64,000 nucleotides of DNA, taken from the NCBI RefSeq assembly GCF_039871655.1, contig NZ_JBDPLZ010000009.1, positions 124,001 to 188,000 of the forward strand. The letters run 5' to 3'. This stretch comes from Actinocorallia sp039871655 (lineage in GTDB: Bacteria; Actinomycetota; Actinomycetes; Streptosporangiales; Streptosporangiaceae). Below the pieces are notes generated by a model, which saw only the letters and a list, made by a program, of their open reading frames with translations, made no database searches and had not been told where the DNA came from. This document shows positions 25,841-34,750 of this stretch, piece by piece. The position numbers and the translations under genes were made by a program. Position 1 is the stretch's first letter. Each line of letters starts with the position of its first letter.

Positions 25841-26460
25841 GGGCGGCGGCAGTTGAGGAACAGCTGGACTTCGGGGACGGCCTGGGTCGTGGAGGGCGCG
25901 TAGCTGAGCACGTGCTCCTCCTCGACGGCGAACCCGGCCTCCTCCACGACGGCGCGCAGTTCGTCCCGCAGGAGGCAGGAGACCCGCACCTCCTGGCCGA
26001 GGAAGGCGATCGGGACGTCGTCGAGGTCGGCCTCGACCATCGACAGGCAGAACAGCCCGCCGGGCCGCAGGGCGCGGTGGACGCGGGCGAGGGCGTCGGG
26101 GAACTCGCGCAGCGGCAGCATCAGCAGGACGAAGAACGCGACGACGGCGTCGTATTCGCCTTCGGCGTCCCGCAGGTCGCCCTGCCGGAAGGAGGCCTCG
26201 GGGACGTTCGACCGGGCGAGGCGGACCATCTCGGCGGACAGGTCGAGGCCGGTGACGAGGTGACCGGCTCCGGCCAGCTGGGCCGCGGTCGGCAGGCCGG
26301 TGCCGCAGCCGAGGTCCAGCACGGCGGAGCCGGGGGAGAGTCGGCCGAGCAGCCACTCTCCGGCGGAGATCTGCCCGTCTTTGTGGGGGAACGCCTCGTC
26401 GTAACGGGCGCCGATGTGATCGAAGGCCGCCGCTTGGCGGTCTTCCCGGGCTGCGTGCAT
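25837..26460 (-). CDS. Class I SAM-dependent methyltransferase
   Basis: 207 residues. Motif I VLDLGCGTGLPTAAQL (near 46-60) binds S-adenosylmethionine. LVTGLDLSAEMVRLARS and YDAVVAFFVLLMLP follow in the usual Rossmann order, with LRPGGLFCLSM as motif III. The first 15 residues (MHAAREDRQAAAFDHIGARYDEAF) resemble small-molecule methyltransferases. GGAGG lies 9 nt before the ATG. It heads a two-gene operon with the phosphatase; substrate unknown. Confidence 0.88.
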   Translation of the reverse strand: MHAAREDRQAAAFDHIGARYDEAFPHKDGQISAGEWLLGRLSPGSAVLDLGCGTGLPTAAQLAGAGHLVTGLDLSAEMVRLARSNVPEASFRQGDLRDAEGEYDAVVAFFVLLMLPLREFPDALARVHRALRPGGLFCLSMVEADLDDVPIAFLGQEVRVSCLLRDELRAVVEEAGFAVEEEHVLSYAPSTTQAVPEVQLFLNCRRP

Positions 26461-26555
26461 ACTCCCGTTCCTCCGGTGGTCCAGTGGCCGTGGAGACGGC
26501 CGGTCGGAGTGGCGCAGATTTACAATCTAGGACATTCCGTAGTGAGATTCTTGCA

Positions 26556-26586
26556 AAGATCCTTTCAGGTCGTCTGAACGGATCTT
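26556..26586 (+). promoter_or_regulatory. 31-nt near-perfect palindrome abutting the ribosome-binding site
   Basis: AAGATCC-T-TTCAG then loop GTCGT then CTGAA-C-GGATCTT. The arms are 13 nt with one mismatch (T63/C79 of this block). It ends 2-3 nt before the AGGAGGT ribosome-binding site of the flavoprotein gene at 26601. It could be a DNA operator or an RNA hairpin controlling entry into the gene. The flanking DNA is AT-rich, as expected of a promoter. Confidence 0.6.
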
Positions 26587-26600
26587 CAGGAGGTACCACC

Positions 26601-28037
26601 GTGCGGGAACCCGGTCGCCGCTCCGTCATCACCGGGCTGATGGCGGGCGCGCTCGTCCTCGGCCTCGACCCCGTGACCCGGTCCTGGGTCACCGCGGCCC
26701 ACGCCGAAGGCCCCTTCGACCGGCTGCCGCCGCTGGACGGGCGGCTCCGGCTCGACAACGCGGCCCTCGACGCGATGGCCGACGACTTCGGCCACATCGT
26801 CAGCAGACGACCCCGGGCGGTCCTGGAACCGGGATCGGTCCAGGACGTCGTCGCCATGATGAGGTACTGCCGCCGCCACGGCATCCAGGTGGCCGGACGC
26901 GGCCAGGGGCACAGCACCAACGGGCAGTCCCAGGTGGAGGGCGGGCTGGTCATCGACCTCGGCCCGCTGGACTCCCTGGAGATCCGGGCGGACCGGGCCG
27001 TCGCCGGAGCGGGCGCCACCTGGCTCGCGCTGGTCCAGGCCGCGCTCGCCCGGGGGAAGACCCCGCCGGTCCTCGCCGACTACCTGGGCCTCTCCATCGG
27101 CGGCACCCTCTCGGCCGGCGGGCTCGGCGGCGCGATCGGCCACCACGGAGCGCAGGTCGACAACGTGCTGGAACTGCAGGTGGTGACCGGCAAGGGCGAC
27201 CTGGTGACCTGCTCGCCGACCGTCCGGCGCGACCTGTTCGACGCCGTGCGCAGCGGCCTCGGCCAGGTCGGCGTCATCGTCCGGGCCACGGTCAGGCTCA
27301 TCGACGCGCCCTCGACCGTCCGGCGGTACAACCTGTACTACCCGACCGTCGAGGCGCTCACCGCCGCACAGCGGCGCATGGTGGACGAGGGCAGGTTCGG
27401 CTACCTGGAGGGCCAACTCGCCCGTCAGGAGGACGGCTCCTGGACGTTCATGATGGAGGCCGTGGCGTTCGACGCGACCCCCGAGGACGACGCCGCGCTC
27501 ATCGGCGACCTCGGCCACGCCTCGGTGACCATCGACGACCTGACGTACTTCGACTTCCTCAACCGCATCGCCCCGGTCGTCGAGATCCTCATCCAGCTCG
27601 GCGAGTGGGCCCGGCCGCACCCCTGGCTCGACAGCGTCCTGCCGGGCTCCAGGACGGACGAGCTGGTGACCGGGGCGCTGCCCGAGCTGACCCCCGACCT
27701 GATCGGGATGAGCGCGGTCATCCTGCTCTACCCGATCCCCACGGCCAAGGTGAAGGCCCCGCTGCTGCGGTTGCCGGACGAGAAGCACGCGTTCCTGTTC
27801 TCGCTGCTGCGCACCTCCTCGCCGGGCGCGGCCGACGCCGCCACCATGACGGCGGCCAACCGCGCGTTCTACGAGCGGGTGCGCGCCGCCGGAGGCGGCT
27901 GGTACCCGATCGGGACGCTCCCGCTCAGCCGGGACGACTGGCGGCGGCACTTCGGCGGGGCCTGGCCGGCGTTCAGCGCGGCCAAGCGGACCTACGACCC
28001 GTCGAAGATCCTCACGCCGGGACAGGGGATCTTCTGA
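26601..28037 (+). CDS. Tat-exported FAD-linked oxidase, cytokinin-dehydrogenase-like
   Basis: 478 residues from GTG 26601 (ribosome-binding site AGGAGGT). A Tat signal is visible: GRRSVITGLMAGALVLGL, with cleavage plausible after AAHA. The FAD-binding PCMH domain has RGQGHSTNGQ, with His104 as the likely covalent flavin site, and YLGLSIGGTLSAGGLGGAIGHHG. The latter, with VLELQVVTGKGDLVTCS, is the pattern of plant and bacterial cytokinin dehydrogenases. The second Cys link of berberine-bridge enzymes is absent. The C-terminal substrate domain ends KTYDPSKILTPGQ-like. The real substrate is unknown. The next genes are an MFS carrier and a GlxA-type regulator. Confidence 0.85.
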   Translation: MREPGRRSVITGLMAGALVLGLDPVTRSWVTAAHAEGPFDRLPPLDGRLRLDNAALDAMADDFGHIVSRRPRAVLEPGSVQDVVAMMRYCRRHGIQVAGRGQGHSTNGQSQVEGGLVIDLGPLDSLEIRADRAVAGAGATWLALVQAALARGKTPPVLADYLGLSIGGTLSAGGLGGAIGHHGAQVDNVLELQVVTGKGDLVTCSPTVRRDLFDAVRSGLGQVGVIVRATVRLIDAPSTVRRYNLYYPTVEALTAAQRRMVDEGRFGYLEGQLARQEDGSWTFMMEAVAFDATPEDDAALIGDLGHASVTIDDLTYFDFLNRIAPVVEILIQLGEWARPHPWLDSVLPGSRTDELVTGALPELTPDLIGMSAVILLYPIPTAKVKAPLLRLPDEKHAFLFSLLRTSSPGAADAATMTAANRAFYERVRAAGGGWYPIGTLPLSRDDWRRHFGGAWPAFSAAKRTYDPSKILTPGQGIF

Positions 28038-29262
28038 GCGGAGGCCTGGTGCGGAGGCCGGCGGACACGAACGCCGCGGCGATGCACAGGATCCCGGCTC
28101 CGTACCAGGCCACGTCGTAGTTCCCCAGCTCGTCCCGCAGGAGCCCGGCGGCGACGGAGGCGAAGGCGGCCCCGATCATGTGGGAGGCGAAGACCCAGCC
28201 GAACACGATCGAGCCGTCCTGGCCGAACAGCCGCTGGCACAGCGCCACGGTCGGCGGGACCGTGGCCACCCAGTCGAGGCCGTAGAAGACGATGAACAGC
28301 AGCATGGCCGGCTCGGCCGTGGCGGCGAACAGCTGCGGCAGCACCAGCAGGGACATGCCGCGCAGACCGTAGTAGGCCACCAGCAGCTTGCCCGGGTCGA
28401 CCCGGTCGCTGAGCCAGCCGCTCAGGACGGTGCCCGCGACGTCGAACACCCCGATCACCGCGAGCAGGCCCGCGGCGGCCGGCTCGCTCATGCCGTGGTC
28501 GTGGGCGGCCGGGATGAAGTGGGTGCCGACCAGGCCGTTGGTGCTGGCCCCGCAGACGAAGAAGCCCAGCACCAGGTACCAGAAACCGCGGCTGCCGGAC
28601 GCCTCGCGCAGCGTCCGCAGGGCGCGCCGGGCGGCGTCGGGCTGGTGGGGGTGCTCCCTGGGGCCGTCCGCGCCCAGGGCGGTCAGCCCGGCCTCCTCGG
28701 GGGTGTCGCGGAGCAGGAACCACACCAGGGGGACGACGGCCAGCGCGGCCGCCGCGACCGTCACGGAGGCGAAGCGCCAGCTCTGGTGCTCGGCCAGGTA
28801 GGCCAGGAGCGGCAGGAAGACCAGCTGCCCGGTCGCGCCGCTCGCCGTCAGCACGCCCATGACCAGGCTCCGGTGCCGGACGAACCACCGGCTGGTGAGG
28901 GTGGCGGCGAAGACCAGCGCCATCGAGCCGGTGCCCAGGCCGACCAGGACGCCCCACAACGCGACCAGCTGCCAGCTCGCGCTCATCCAGACGGTGAGGC
29001 CGCTGCCCGCCGCGATCAGCGCCAGCGCCGCCGCGACGACCCGGCGCATGCCGAACCGGTCCATCAGGGCGGCGGCGAACGGCGCGGTCAGCCCGTACAG
29101 GAGCAGGTTCACCGAGACGGCCAGCGAGATCGTGCCGGTGGACCAGCCGAACTCCTCGCGGAGCGGATTGATCATGACGCCCGGTGTGGCCCGGAAGCCC
29201 GCGGCGCCCATGATCGCGACCAGCGCGACGCCCGCCACGATCCATGCCCTGTGCAGCTTCAT
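28012..29262 (-). CDS. MFS transporter
   Basis: 416 residues with 12 predicted membrane segments. Motif A-like LMDRFGMRRVV lies between segments 2 and 3, and a charged central loop (about 195-220) divides the halves. The N-terminus GFRATPGVMINPLREEFGWSTGTIS resembles the oxalate/formate-antiporter-like (OFA/MCT) branch. Its 3' end overlaps the flavoprotein gene by 26 nt on the opposite strand. It is divergent from the GlxA-type regulator, which may control it. Confidence 0.88.
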   Translation of the reverse strand: MKLHRAWIVAGVALVAIMGAAGFRATPGVMINPLREEFGWSTGTISLAVSVNLLLYGLTAPFAAALMDRFGMRRVVAAALALIAAGSGLTVWMSASWQLVALWGVLVGLGTGSMALVFAATLTSRWFVRHRSLVMGVLTASGATGQLVFLPLLAYLAEHQSWRFASVTVAAAALAVVPLVWFLLRDTPEEAGLTALGADGPREHPHQPDAARRALRTLREASGSRGFWYLVLGFFVCGASTNGLVGTHFIPAAHDHGMSEPAAAGLLAVIGVFDVAGTVLSGWLSDRVDPGKLLVAYYGLRGMSLLVLPQLFAATAEPAMLLFIVFYGLDWVATVPPTVALCQRLFGQDGSIVFGWVFASHMIGAAFASVAAGLLRDELGNYDVAWYGAGILCIAAAFVSAGLRTRPPLRRSPVPA

Positions 29263-29314
29263 GCCTGAATTCTCGAGAGACCGGAGGGGTTGCGGCGAGT
29301 GGCTGGAAAGCCAA

Positions 29315-29343
29315 CTACCGAAAGATTTCAGCCATTACGGTAG
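29315..29343. promoter_or_regulatory. Inverted repeat in the MFS / GlxA-regulator divergent promoter
   Basis: CTACCG (29315-29320) and CGGTAG (29338-29343) are 6-nt perfect arms around 17 nt. They lie within the 86-nt gap between the divergent MFS and regulator genes, 5 nt before the regulator ATG. The position suggests a shared operator; arm length is modest. Confidence 0.4.
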
Positions 29344-29348
29344 CGGGC

Positions 29349-30332
29349 ATGACGCACCGGATCGCCGTCCTGGTCCTGGACGACTTCGCCCCGCTCGACT
29401 TCGGGATCCCCGGCCATGTCTTCCCGGTGGCCGAACCGCCCGCCGACTACGAGGTGCTCACCTGCAGTCCCGCGGGCGGGCCCGTGCGGTGCCGGGCGGG
29501 CTACGGCGTCCAGCCGGACCACGGCCTGTCGCTGCTGGAGACGGCCGACACGATCGTCGTCCCCGGCATCCTCGGCGGCGCGCCACTGAAGGACGGAAGC
29601 CTCCAGGAGGACGTACGAGAGGCGCTGAGGGCCACTTCGGCCCGGTTGGTATCGATCTGTACGGGAGCCTTCGTGCTGGCCGCAGCGGGCCTCCTGGACG
29701 GCCGCCCGGCCGCGACGCACTGGCGTCACGCCGAGCGGTTCTCGCGGCTCTTCCCGTCCGTCCGGCTGGACCCGGACGTGCTGTTCGTCGACGACGGCGA
29801 CGTCCTCACGTCCGCTGGAGTGGCCGCGGGCATCGACCTGTGCCTCCACGTCATCCGCAGGGACCACGGAAGCGAGGTCGCCAACCGGGCGGCCCGGCGC
29901 TGCGTGGCCGCCCCCCACAGGGAGGGCGGCCAGGCCCAGTTCATCGAACGGCCCGTCCCCGAACAGGGAGGCGGCGGCACCGCCCCGACCCGCGCCTGGG
30001 CGCTGACCCGGCTGGCCGAGCCGACCACCCTGGCCGACCTGGCCGCGCACGCCGCGATGAGCCCCCGCACGTTCACCCGCAGATTCCGGGAGGAGACCGG
30101 TCTCAGCCCCGCCAAATGGCTCAACCTCCAGCGCGTCGAGCACGCCCGCCGCCTCCTGGAGGCCACCGACCTCCCGGTGGACGAGGTCGCCCGCCGCAGC
30201 GGCTTCGGCCACGCCGTCTCCCTGCGCCAGCACCTGCACGCGACGCTGGGCGTGGCGCCCCTGGCCTACCGGAAGACCTTCAGGGACCGGCCGGCCGAAG
30301 GTCAGACGTCGTCGGCGTCGACGATGCGGTAG
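29349..30332 (+). CDS. GlxA-family AraC-type regulator with DJ-1/PfpI-like domain
   Basis: 327 residues. The N-terminal DJ-1/PfpI amidotransferase-like domain (about 1-170) has the elbow SICTGAFVLAAAGLLDG with the conserved Cys, and THWRHAERF. The C-terminal AraC HTH (about 220-315) has LADLAAHAAMSPRTFTRRFREETG and VDEVARRSGFGHAVSLRQH. Family members sense small metabolites. Its placement between the MFS gene and the flavoprotein suggests control of that module. The final 31 nt overlap the convergent XPB gene. Confidence 0.92.
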   Translation: MTHRIAVLVLDDFAPLDFGIPGHVFPVAEPPADYEVLTCSPAGGPVRCRAGYGVQPDHGLSLLETADTIVVPGILGGAPLKDGSLQEDVREALRATSARLVSICTGAFVLAAAGLLDGRPAATHWRHAERFSRLFPSVRLDPDVLFVDDGDVLTSAGVAAGIDLCLHVIRRDHGSEVANRAARRCVAAPHREGGQAQFIERPVPEQGGGGTAPTRAWALTRLAEPTTLADLAAHAAMSPRTFTRRFREETGLSPAKWLNLQRVEHARRLLEATDLPVDEVARRSGFGHAVSLRQHLHATLGVAPLAYRKTFRDRPAEGQTSSASTMR

Positions 30333-31942
30333 GCGTAGCCCTGTTCGGCCAGGAAGCGCTGACGGTGGGCGGCGAAGTCCTGGTCGAGGGTGTCGCGGGC
30401 GACGACGCTGTAGAAGCGGGCGCTGCCGCCGTCGGCCTTGGGGCGCAGGACGCGGCCCAGGCGCTGGGCCTCCTCCTGGCGGGAGCCGAAGGAGCCGGAG
30501 ACCTGGATCGCCACGGACGCCTCGGGCAGGTCGATGGAGAAGTTCGCGACCTTGGAGACGACCAGGCACTTGATCTCGCCGCTGCGGAATCCGTCGAACA
30601 GCCGCTCCCGCTCCTTGATCTTGGTCTCGCCCTTGATCACCGGGGCGCCGAGGCGTTCGCTCAGCTCGTCGAGCTGGTCGATGTACTGGCCGATGACGAG
30701 GGTCTGCTCGCCCCGGTGCCGCTCCACCAGCCGTTCCACGATCCGGGTCTTGGTCTCGGTCGTGGCACAGAACCGGTAGCGCTCCTCGGGCTCGGCCGTG
30801 GCGTAGGCCAGCCGCTCGGAGTCGGTCAGGGTCACCCGCACCTCGACGCAGTCGGCGGGGGCGATCCAGCCCTGGTTCTCCATCTCCTTCCAGGGCGCGT
30901 CGTAGCGCTTGGGTCCGATGAGGGAGAAGACGTCGCCCTCCCGGCCGTCCTCGCGCACCAGGGTGGCGGTCAGGCCGAGGCGGCGGCGGGCCTGCAGGTC
31001 GGCGGTCATCCGGAAGATCGGCGCGGGCAGCAGATGCACCTCGTCGTAGATCACCAGGCCCCAGTCGCGGGCGTCGAACAACTCCAGGTGCCCGTAGGCG
31101 CCCTTACGCCGGGACGTCATGATCTGGTAGGTGGCGATGGTGACCGGGCGGATCTCCTTCTTGGCGCCCGAGTACTCGCCGATCTCGTCCTCGGTGAGGC
31201 TGGTGCGGCGGATCAGCTCCTGCTTCCACTGGTGGACGCTGACGGTGTTGGTGACCAGGATCAGCGTGGTCGCCCGCGCGTGCGCCATGGCCGCCGCGCC
31301 GACCGTCGTCTTGCCGGCCCCGCAGGGCAGCACCACGACCCCGGAACCGCCCTGCCAGAACGCCTCGGCGGCGTCCTTCTGGTAGGGCCGCAGCGACCAG
31401 CCCGTCTCGTTCAGGTCGATCGGGTGGGCCTCGCCGTCCACGTACCCGGCGAGGTCCTCGGCGGGCCAGCCCAGCTTGAGCAGCGCCTGCTTGAGGGTGC
31501 CCCGCTCGGACGGGTGCACGACCACGGTGTCCTCGGAGACCCGGTCGCCGAGCAGCGGCTTGATCTTCTTGGACCGCAGCACCTCCTCCAGCACGGCCCG
31601 GTCGGTCGAGATCATGACCAGCCCGTGGGCGGGGTGCTTCTCCAGCCGCAGCCGCCCGTACCGCCCCATGGTGTCGGCGACGTCCACCAGCAGGGCGTGC
31701 GGCACCGGGTAGCGCGAGTACTCGATCAGCGCGTCGACGACCTGCTCGGCGTCGTGCCCGGCCGCCCGCGCGTTCCACAGCGCCAGCGGCGTCACCCGGT
31801 AGGTGTGGACGTGCTCGGGCGCCCGCTCCAGTTCGCAGAAGGGCGCGATGGCCCGACGGCAATCACCCGCCCGCTCATGATCGACTTCCAGCAGCAGCGT
31901 CTTGTCCGACTGCACGATCAACGGACCATCATTCATAGGCAT
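30302..31942 (-). CDS. XPB/Ercc3-type DNA helicase
   Basis: 546 residues, superfamily 2. An N-terminal damage-recognition region (about 1-170) precedes the helicase core: Walker A PCGAGKTTVGAAAM, motif II YDEVHLLP, LTATLVREDGRE, and motifs V-VI with SGSFGSRQEEAQRLGRVLRPK. The RED residues in VREDGREGD are characteristic of XPB. In actinobacteria this protein is thought to act in nucleotide excision repair. Its partner-like gene lies at 32447, separated here by a small membrane-protein gene. Confidence 0.95.
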   Translation of the reverse strand: MPMNDGPLIVQSDKTLLLEVDHERAGDCRRAIAPFCELERAPEHVHTYRVTPLALWNARAAGHDAEQVVDALIEYSRYPVPHALLVDVADTMGRYGRLRLEKHPAHGLVMISTDRAVLEEVLRSKKIKPLLGDRVSEDTVVVHPSERGTLKQALLKLGWPAEDLAGYVDGEAHPIDLNETGWSLRPYQKDAAEAFWQGGSGVVVLPCGAGKTTVGAAAMAHARATTLILVTNTVSVHQWKQELIRRTSLTEDEIGEYSGAKKEIRPVTIATYQIMTSRRKGAYGHLELFDARDWGLVIYDEVHLLPAPIFRMTADLQARRRLGLTATLVREDGREGDVFSLIGPKRYDAPWKEMENQGWIAPADCVEVRVTLTDSERLAYATAEPEERYRFCATTETKTRIVERLVERHRGEQTLVIGQYIDQLDELSERLGAPVIKGETKIKERERLFDGFRSGEIKCLVVSKVANFSIDLPEASVAIQVSGSFGSRQEEAQRLGRVLRPKADGGSARFYSVVARDTLDQDFAAHRQRFLAEQGYAYRIVDADDV

Positions 31943-32011
31943 CGAGTCTGCAACACCGGAGAGGGTGCCGGTGTTCCTGCGCGCCGGTGCGGGTGGGATT
32001 CCGTGCCGGGA

Positions 32012-32395
32012 TCAGACGGTGATGCCGTCGCCGCCGGTGGTGGACTCCTCGAAGGAGCCGGAGATGCCCATGGCGAAGAAGAGGACCAGCAGTACGATTC
32101 CCACGAGGACGGCGGCGCCGAAGATCACCCAGCTCCACATGGTGAGGTTCTTGGCGGAGACCGGGTCGGTGTTGACCCGGCCCACCGCCATCGCGGCGGT
32201 GACGATGCCCGGAACGGCCAGCAGACCGCAGCAGGTGATGGTGAGCAGGATGTTGGCGACCAGCGCGGCCACGGCGGCGCCGTTGCTCGCCGGAGCGGGC
32301 GGCGGGATGAACGGCCCGTACTGGTTCCCGTACTGGTTCGGGTGGCCGGGGATGCCGTAGCCGTAGCCGTAGGGGTCTTGCGGGGGATAGCTCAC
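32012..32395 (-). CDS. DUF4190-type small membrane protein
   Basis: 127 residues. The N-terminal 35 residues are Pro/Tyr/Gly-rich with repeated PYGYGYG and NQYG units. Two hydrophobic segments follow (VAALVANILLTITCCGLLAVPGI and WVIFGAAVLVGIVLLVLFFAMG), matching DUF4190. It lies between XPB and the helicase-associated gene, 69 nt and 51 nt from them. No DNA-repair role is implied by its sequence. Confidence 0.85.
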   Translation of the reverse strand: MSYPPQDPYGYGYGIPGHPNQYGNQYGPFIPPPAPASNGAAVAALVANILLTITCCGLLAVPGIVTAAMAVGRVNTDPVSAKNLTMWSWVIFGAAVLVGIVLLVLFFAMGISGSFEESTTGGDGITV

Positions 32396-32446
32396 GGGGA
32401 GACCTTCTCGTCCATACCTGTAGGACTGTGCAGAGTATCGATGGGT

Positions 32447-34741
32447 TCAGATTTTCCGTATGCCGGTGATGCGGTGCAGCACGAAACGCTGGATGGAAGC
32501 CCTGGTCTGGTCATACGCCGTCAGGTAGCCGCCGTCCACCCGCACCGGTTCGACGATCCGGCTGGAGGCCTGGCCCTGCTGGTCCAGGTAGCCGATCCAC
32601 AGCCGGGTGCCGATGGCGGCGCGCAGCTCCTCGATCATGGACACCGACGGGGTGCGCGGAAGCTCCCCGGTGGGCGCGCCGACCGAGGCCGCCTCCTCGC
32701 CCGCGCGCAGCGCCCGGATCGCCGCGGCGGCGACCTGCTCGTCCACGAGCTGCTCATGCTCGGCGGGCGGCCGAGCCGCGGGCTCGGCGCGCCGGGCGTC
32801 CAGCCGGGTGACCACCAGCCCGCCCTCGGCCGATTCGGGGACGGGGGAGAAGCCGACGGAACGCAGCGCCTCCAGCAGCTCCTGGCGGGACAGGCGGGAG
32901 GCCAGCACCGTCGGAGCCAGCCGGTACAGGCGCAGGGTCGCGGCGCGGCGGTCGGCGAGGATCTCGTCCAGGGCCGCCGGGTCGTCGCAGCGGACGTACG
33001 ACAGGGCGGTGCCGATCCGGAGCCGGCCGTGCCGGCGCCCGACGTCCTCGACCAGGTAGGCCAGCGGCTGCGGGACGGGGGTGCTGCTGTGCCGCGCGAG
33101 CAGATCGAGCAGGTCCGAGACGGTGCGCCCGGCGTCCAGCGCCCGCCGCACGGACTCGGGGGTGAACCGGTAGACGGTCGCCCCGCCCTTGGACTCCACG
33201 TCGGCGGCCAGCGCCAGTTCCCGCGCCAGGTCGGGCACGAGCGGGCCGGGCGCGACCGCCGTCAGGTCGGCCTGGAGCATCACCTGGTCGACGGGCTCGG
33301 GCAGCAGCGCGCCGAGAGTCTCGGCGAGGTCCTCCCCGGCCAGGAGCGCTCCGGCGTAGGACGCCGCGGCGCCGAACCCGGTGACCCCGAGAAAGGCCGC
33401 CTCGTGCAGGGTCCACGAGACGATCCGGTCGTGCAGGCCGCCCGTGCGCCGGGGGTGCCGCCAGGCCAGCGCCCGCAGCACCGACTCCTCGGCGGGCGCG
33501 AGCCCCTCGGGGAGCGCCTCCAGCACCTCCAGCGTCTCGCGCCTGATCCACGGGGCGGAGGGCCGGACGGGCTCGTCGGACAGGGCGTTGATCGTCTTGT
33601 CCCTGGCGTCGCGTTCGCCGATCAGGCCGGGCACCCGGTCGGTCCCCAGCCAGGCGTAGGCCAGGTCGGTCCAGCGGGCGGCCGCGTCGCGCAGCAGCCA
33701 CAGGTCGTAGGTGCGGGTGGGCAGCCACTGCGAGGACACGGCGTCGCGGGCGAGCAGGCCCGCCGCGTAGGCCGTCTCGACGACCAGCGCGGTGTCGCGT
33801 TCGGTCAGGTCGAGCAGGGCCGCGGCGGCCTTGAGCTCGCGGACGCCCAGGCCGCCGGAGCGCAGCACCGGCGGCGGGTTCACCCCCCAGTGCTCCAGCA
33901 GGTCCTCGGTCAGCCGCAGGAGGGTGAAGGCCTGCCCCGAGGCGATCTGGTCGGTCAGCCTCCGGGACCGGGTGGTCCCGGACGGCGCCGGCGGGGTGAC
34001 CACGTCCTCGCAGAAGAGCGCGCCCTGGCGCAGGTGCAGCCCGACCTCGCGGGGCAGGGTCACCGTCCGGTCGTCCGTGGCGATCAGCAGGCCCCGGGCC
34101 AGCAGGCGCTCGACGGGGCTGCGCGCCTCGGCCAGGCGCACCGGCCGTCGCGCGTTCTCGATCCGGCCGGTGGGAGGCCCCCAGGTCAGGTGCTCCAGCG
34201 CCGCACCGGCCTCGGGCCCGGCGTCCCGGACGAGGGGGCCGGGATCGGCCAGTACTCCGGCGAGGGCCTCGGCGAGCCCGGAGGCGCTGGCGAAGGCGGT
34301 GGAGACGCCCAGGTCCTCGGCGAGCTCCAGCAGCCTGTCCAGGGGCAGGGCCGCCAGGGCCTCCCGGGCGGGCGGCCCGAGCCCGGCCGGGTGGGTGATC
34401 GCCGCCCGGACTCCGGGGGCGACCCGCAGGGTGCGGGCGGGGCCCGGCCACACCAGGCCCTGGTCCCGCAGCCGCTCCACGGCTTCGGCGCACCGCGCTC
34501 CCAGCGCCTTCCTCAGCGAGGTGAGGGTGGGGGAGGGCAGGACGATGACGGCTTCGAGGACGGCCAGGGCCGCGCGGTCCAGCCGGTCCAGCGCGCGGTT
34601 GACCGCCGCGGGGGTGACGGCGCGGGCGGCCAGGGCGGCCAGGTCGGCGGGGACGGGAGTGATCAGTTCGGGCCGTGCGGAGACCAGGGCGCGCAACTGT
34701 TCGTCGGTGCGCCCGCGGAGCCAGTCCCCGTAACTGTCCAA
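32447..34741 (-). CDS. Helicase-associated (XPB/Ssl2-like) protein with WYL-like C-terminus
   Basis: 764 residues, without Walker motifs. The middle (about 330-620) holds the helicase-associated domain found in actinobacterial partners of XPB. The N-terminal region (about 1-330) is built of winged-helix-like helical repeats. The last 60 residues (LRAAIGTRLWIGYLDQQGQ and SIQRFVLHRITGIRKI) look WYL-like, a ligand- or nucleic-acid-binding fold. It lies close to XPB and is probably a non-catalytic helicase cofactor. The function is inferred from family and neighbourhood only. Confidence 0.85.
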   Translation of the reverse strand: MDSYGDWLRGRTDEQLRALVSARPELITPVPADLAALAARAVTPAAVNRALDRLDRAALAVLEAVIVLPSPTLTSLRKALGARCAEAVERLRDQGLVWPGPARTLRVAPGVRAAITHPAGLGPPAREALAALPLDRLLELAEDLGVSTAFASASGLAEALAGVLADPGPLVRDAGPEAGAALEHLTWGPPTGRIENARRPVRLAEARSPVERLLARGLLIATDDRTVTLPREVGLHLRQGALFCEDVVTPPAPSGTTRSRRLTDQIASGQAFTLLRLTEDLLEHWGVNPPPVLRSGGLGVRELKAAAALLDLTERDTALVVETAYAAGLLARDAVSSQWLPTRTYDLWLLRDAAARWTDLAYAWLGTDRVPGLIGERDARDKTINALSDEPVRPSAPWIRRETLEVLEALPEGLAPAEESVLRALAWRHPRRTGGLHDRIVSWTLHEAAFLGVTGFGAAASYAGALLAGEDLAETLGALLPEPVDQVMLQADLTAVAPGPLVPDLARELALAADVESKGGATVYRFTPESVRRALDAGRTVSDLLDLLARHSSTPVPQPLAYLVEDVGRRHGRLRIGTALSYVRCDDPAALDEILADRRAATLRLYRLAPTVLASRLSRQELLEALRSVGFSPVPESAEGGLVVTRLDARRAEPAARPPAEHEQLVDEQVAAAAIRALRAGEEAASVGAPTGELPRTPSVSMIEELRAAIGTRLWIGYLDQQGQASSRIVEPVRVDGGYLTAYDQTRASIQRFVLHRITGIRKI

Positions 34742-34750
34742 GCAGGCCCG

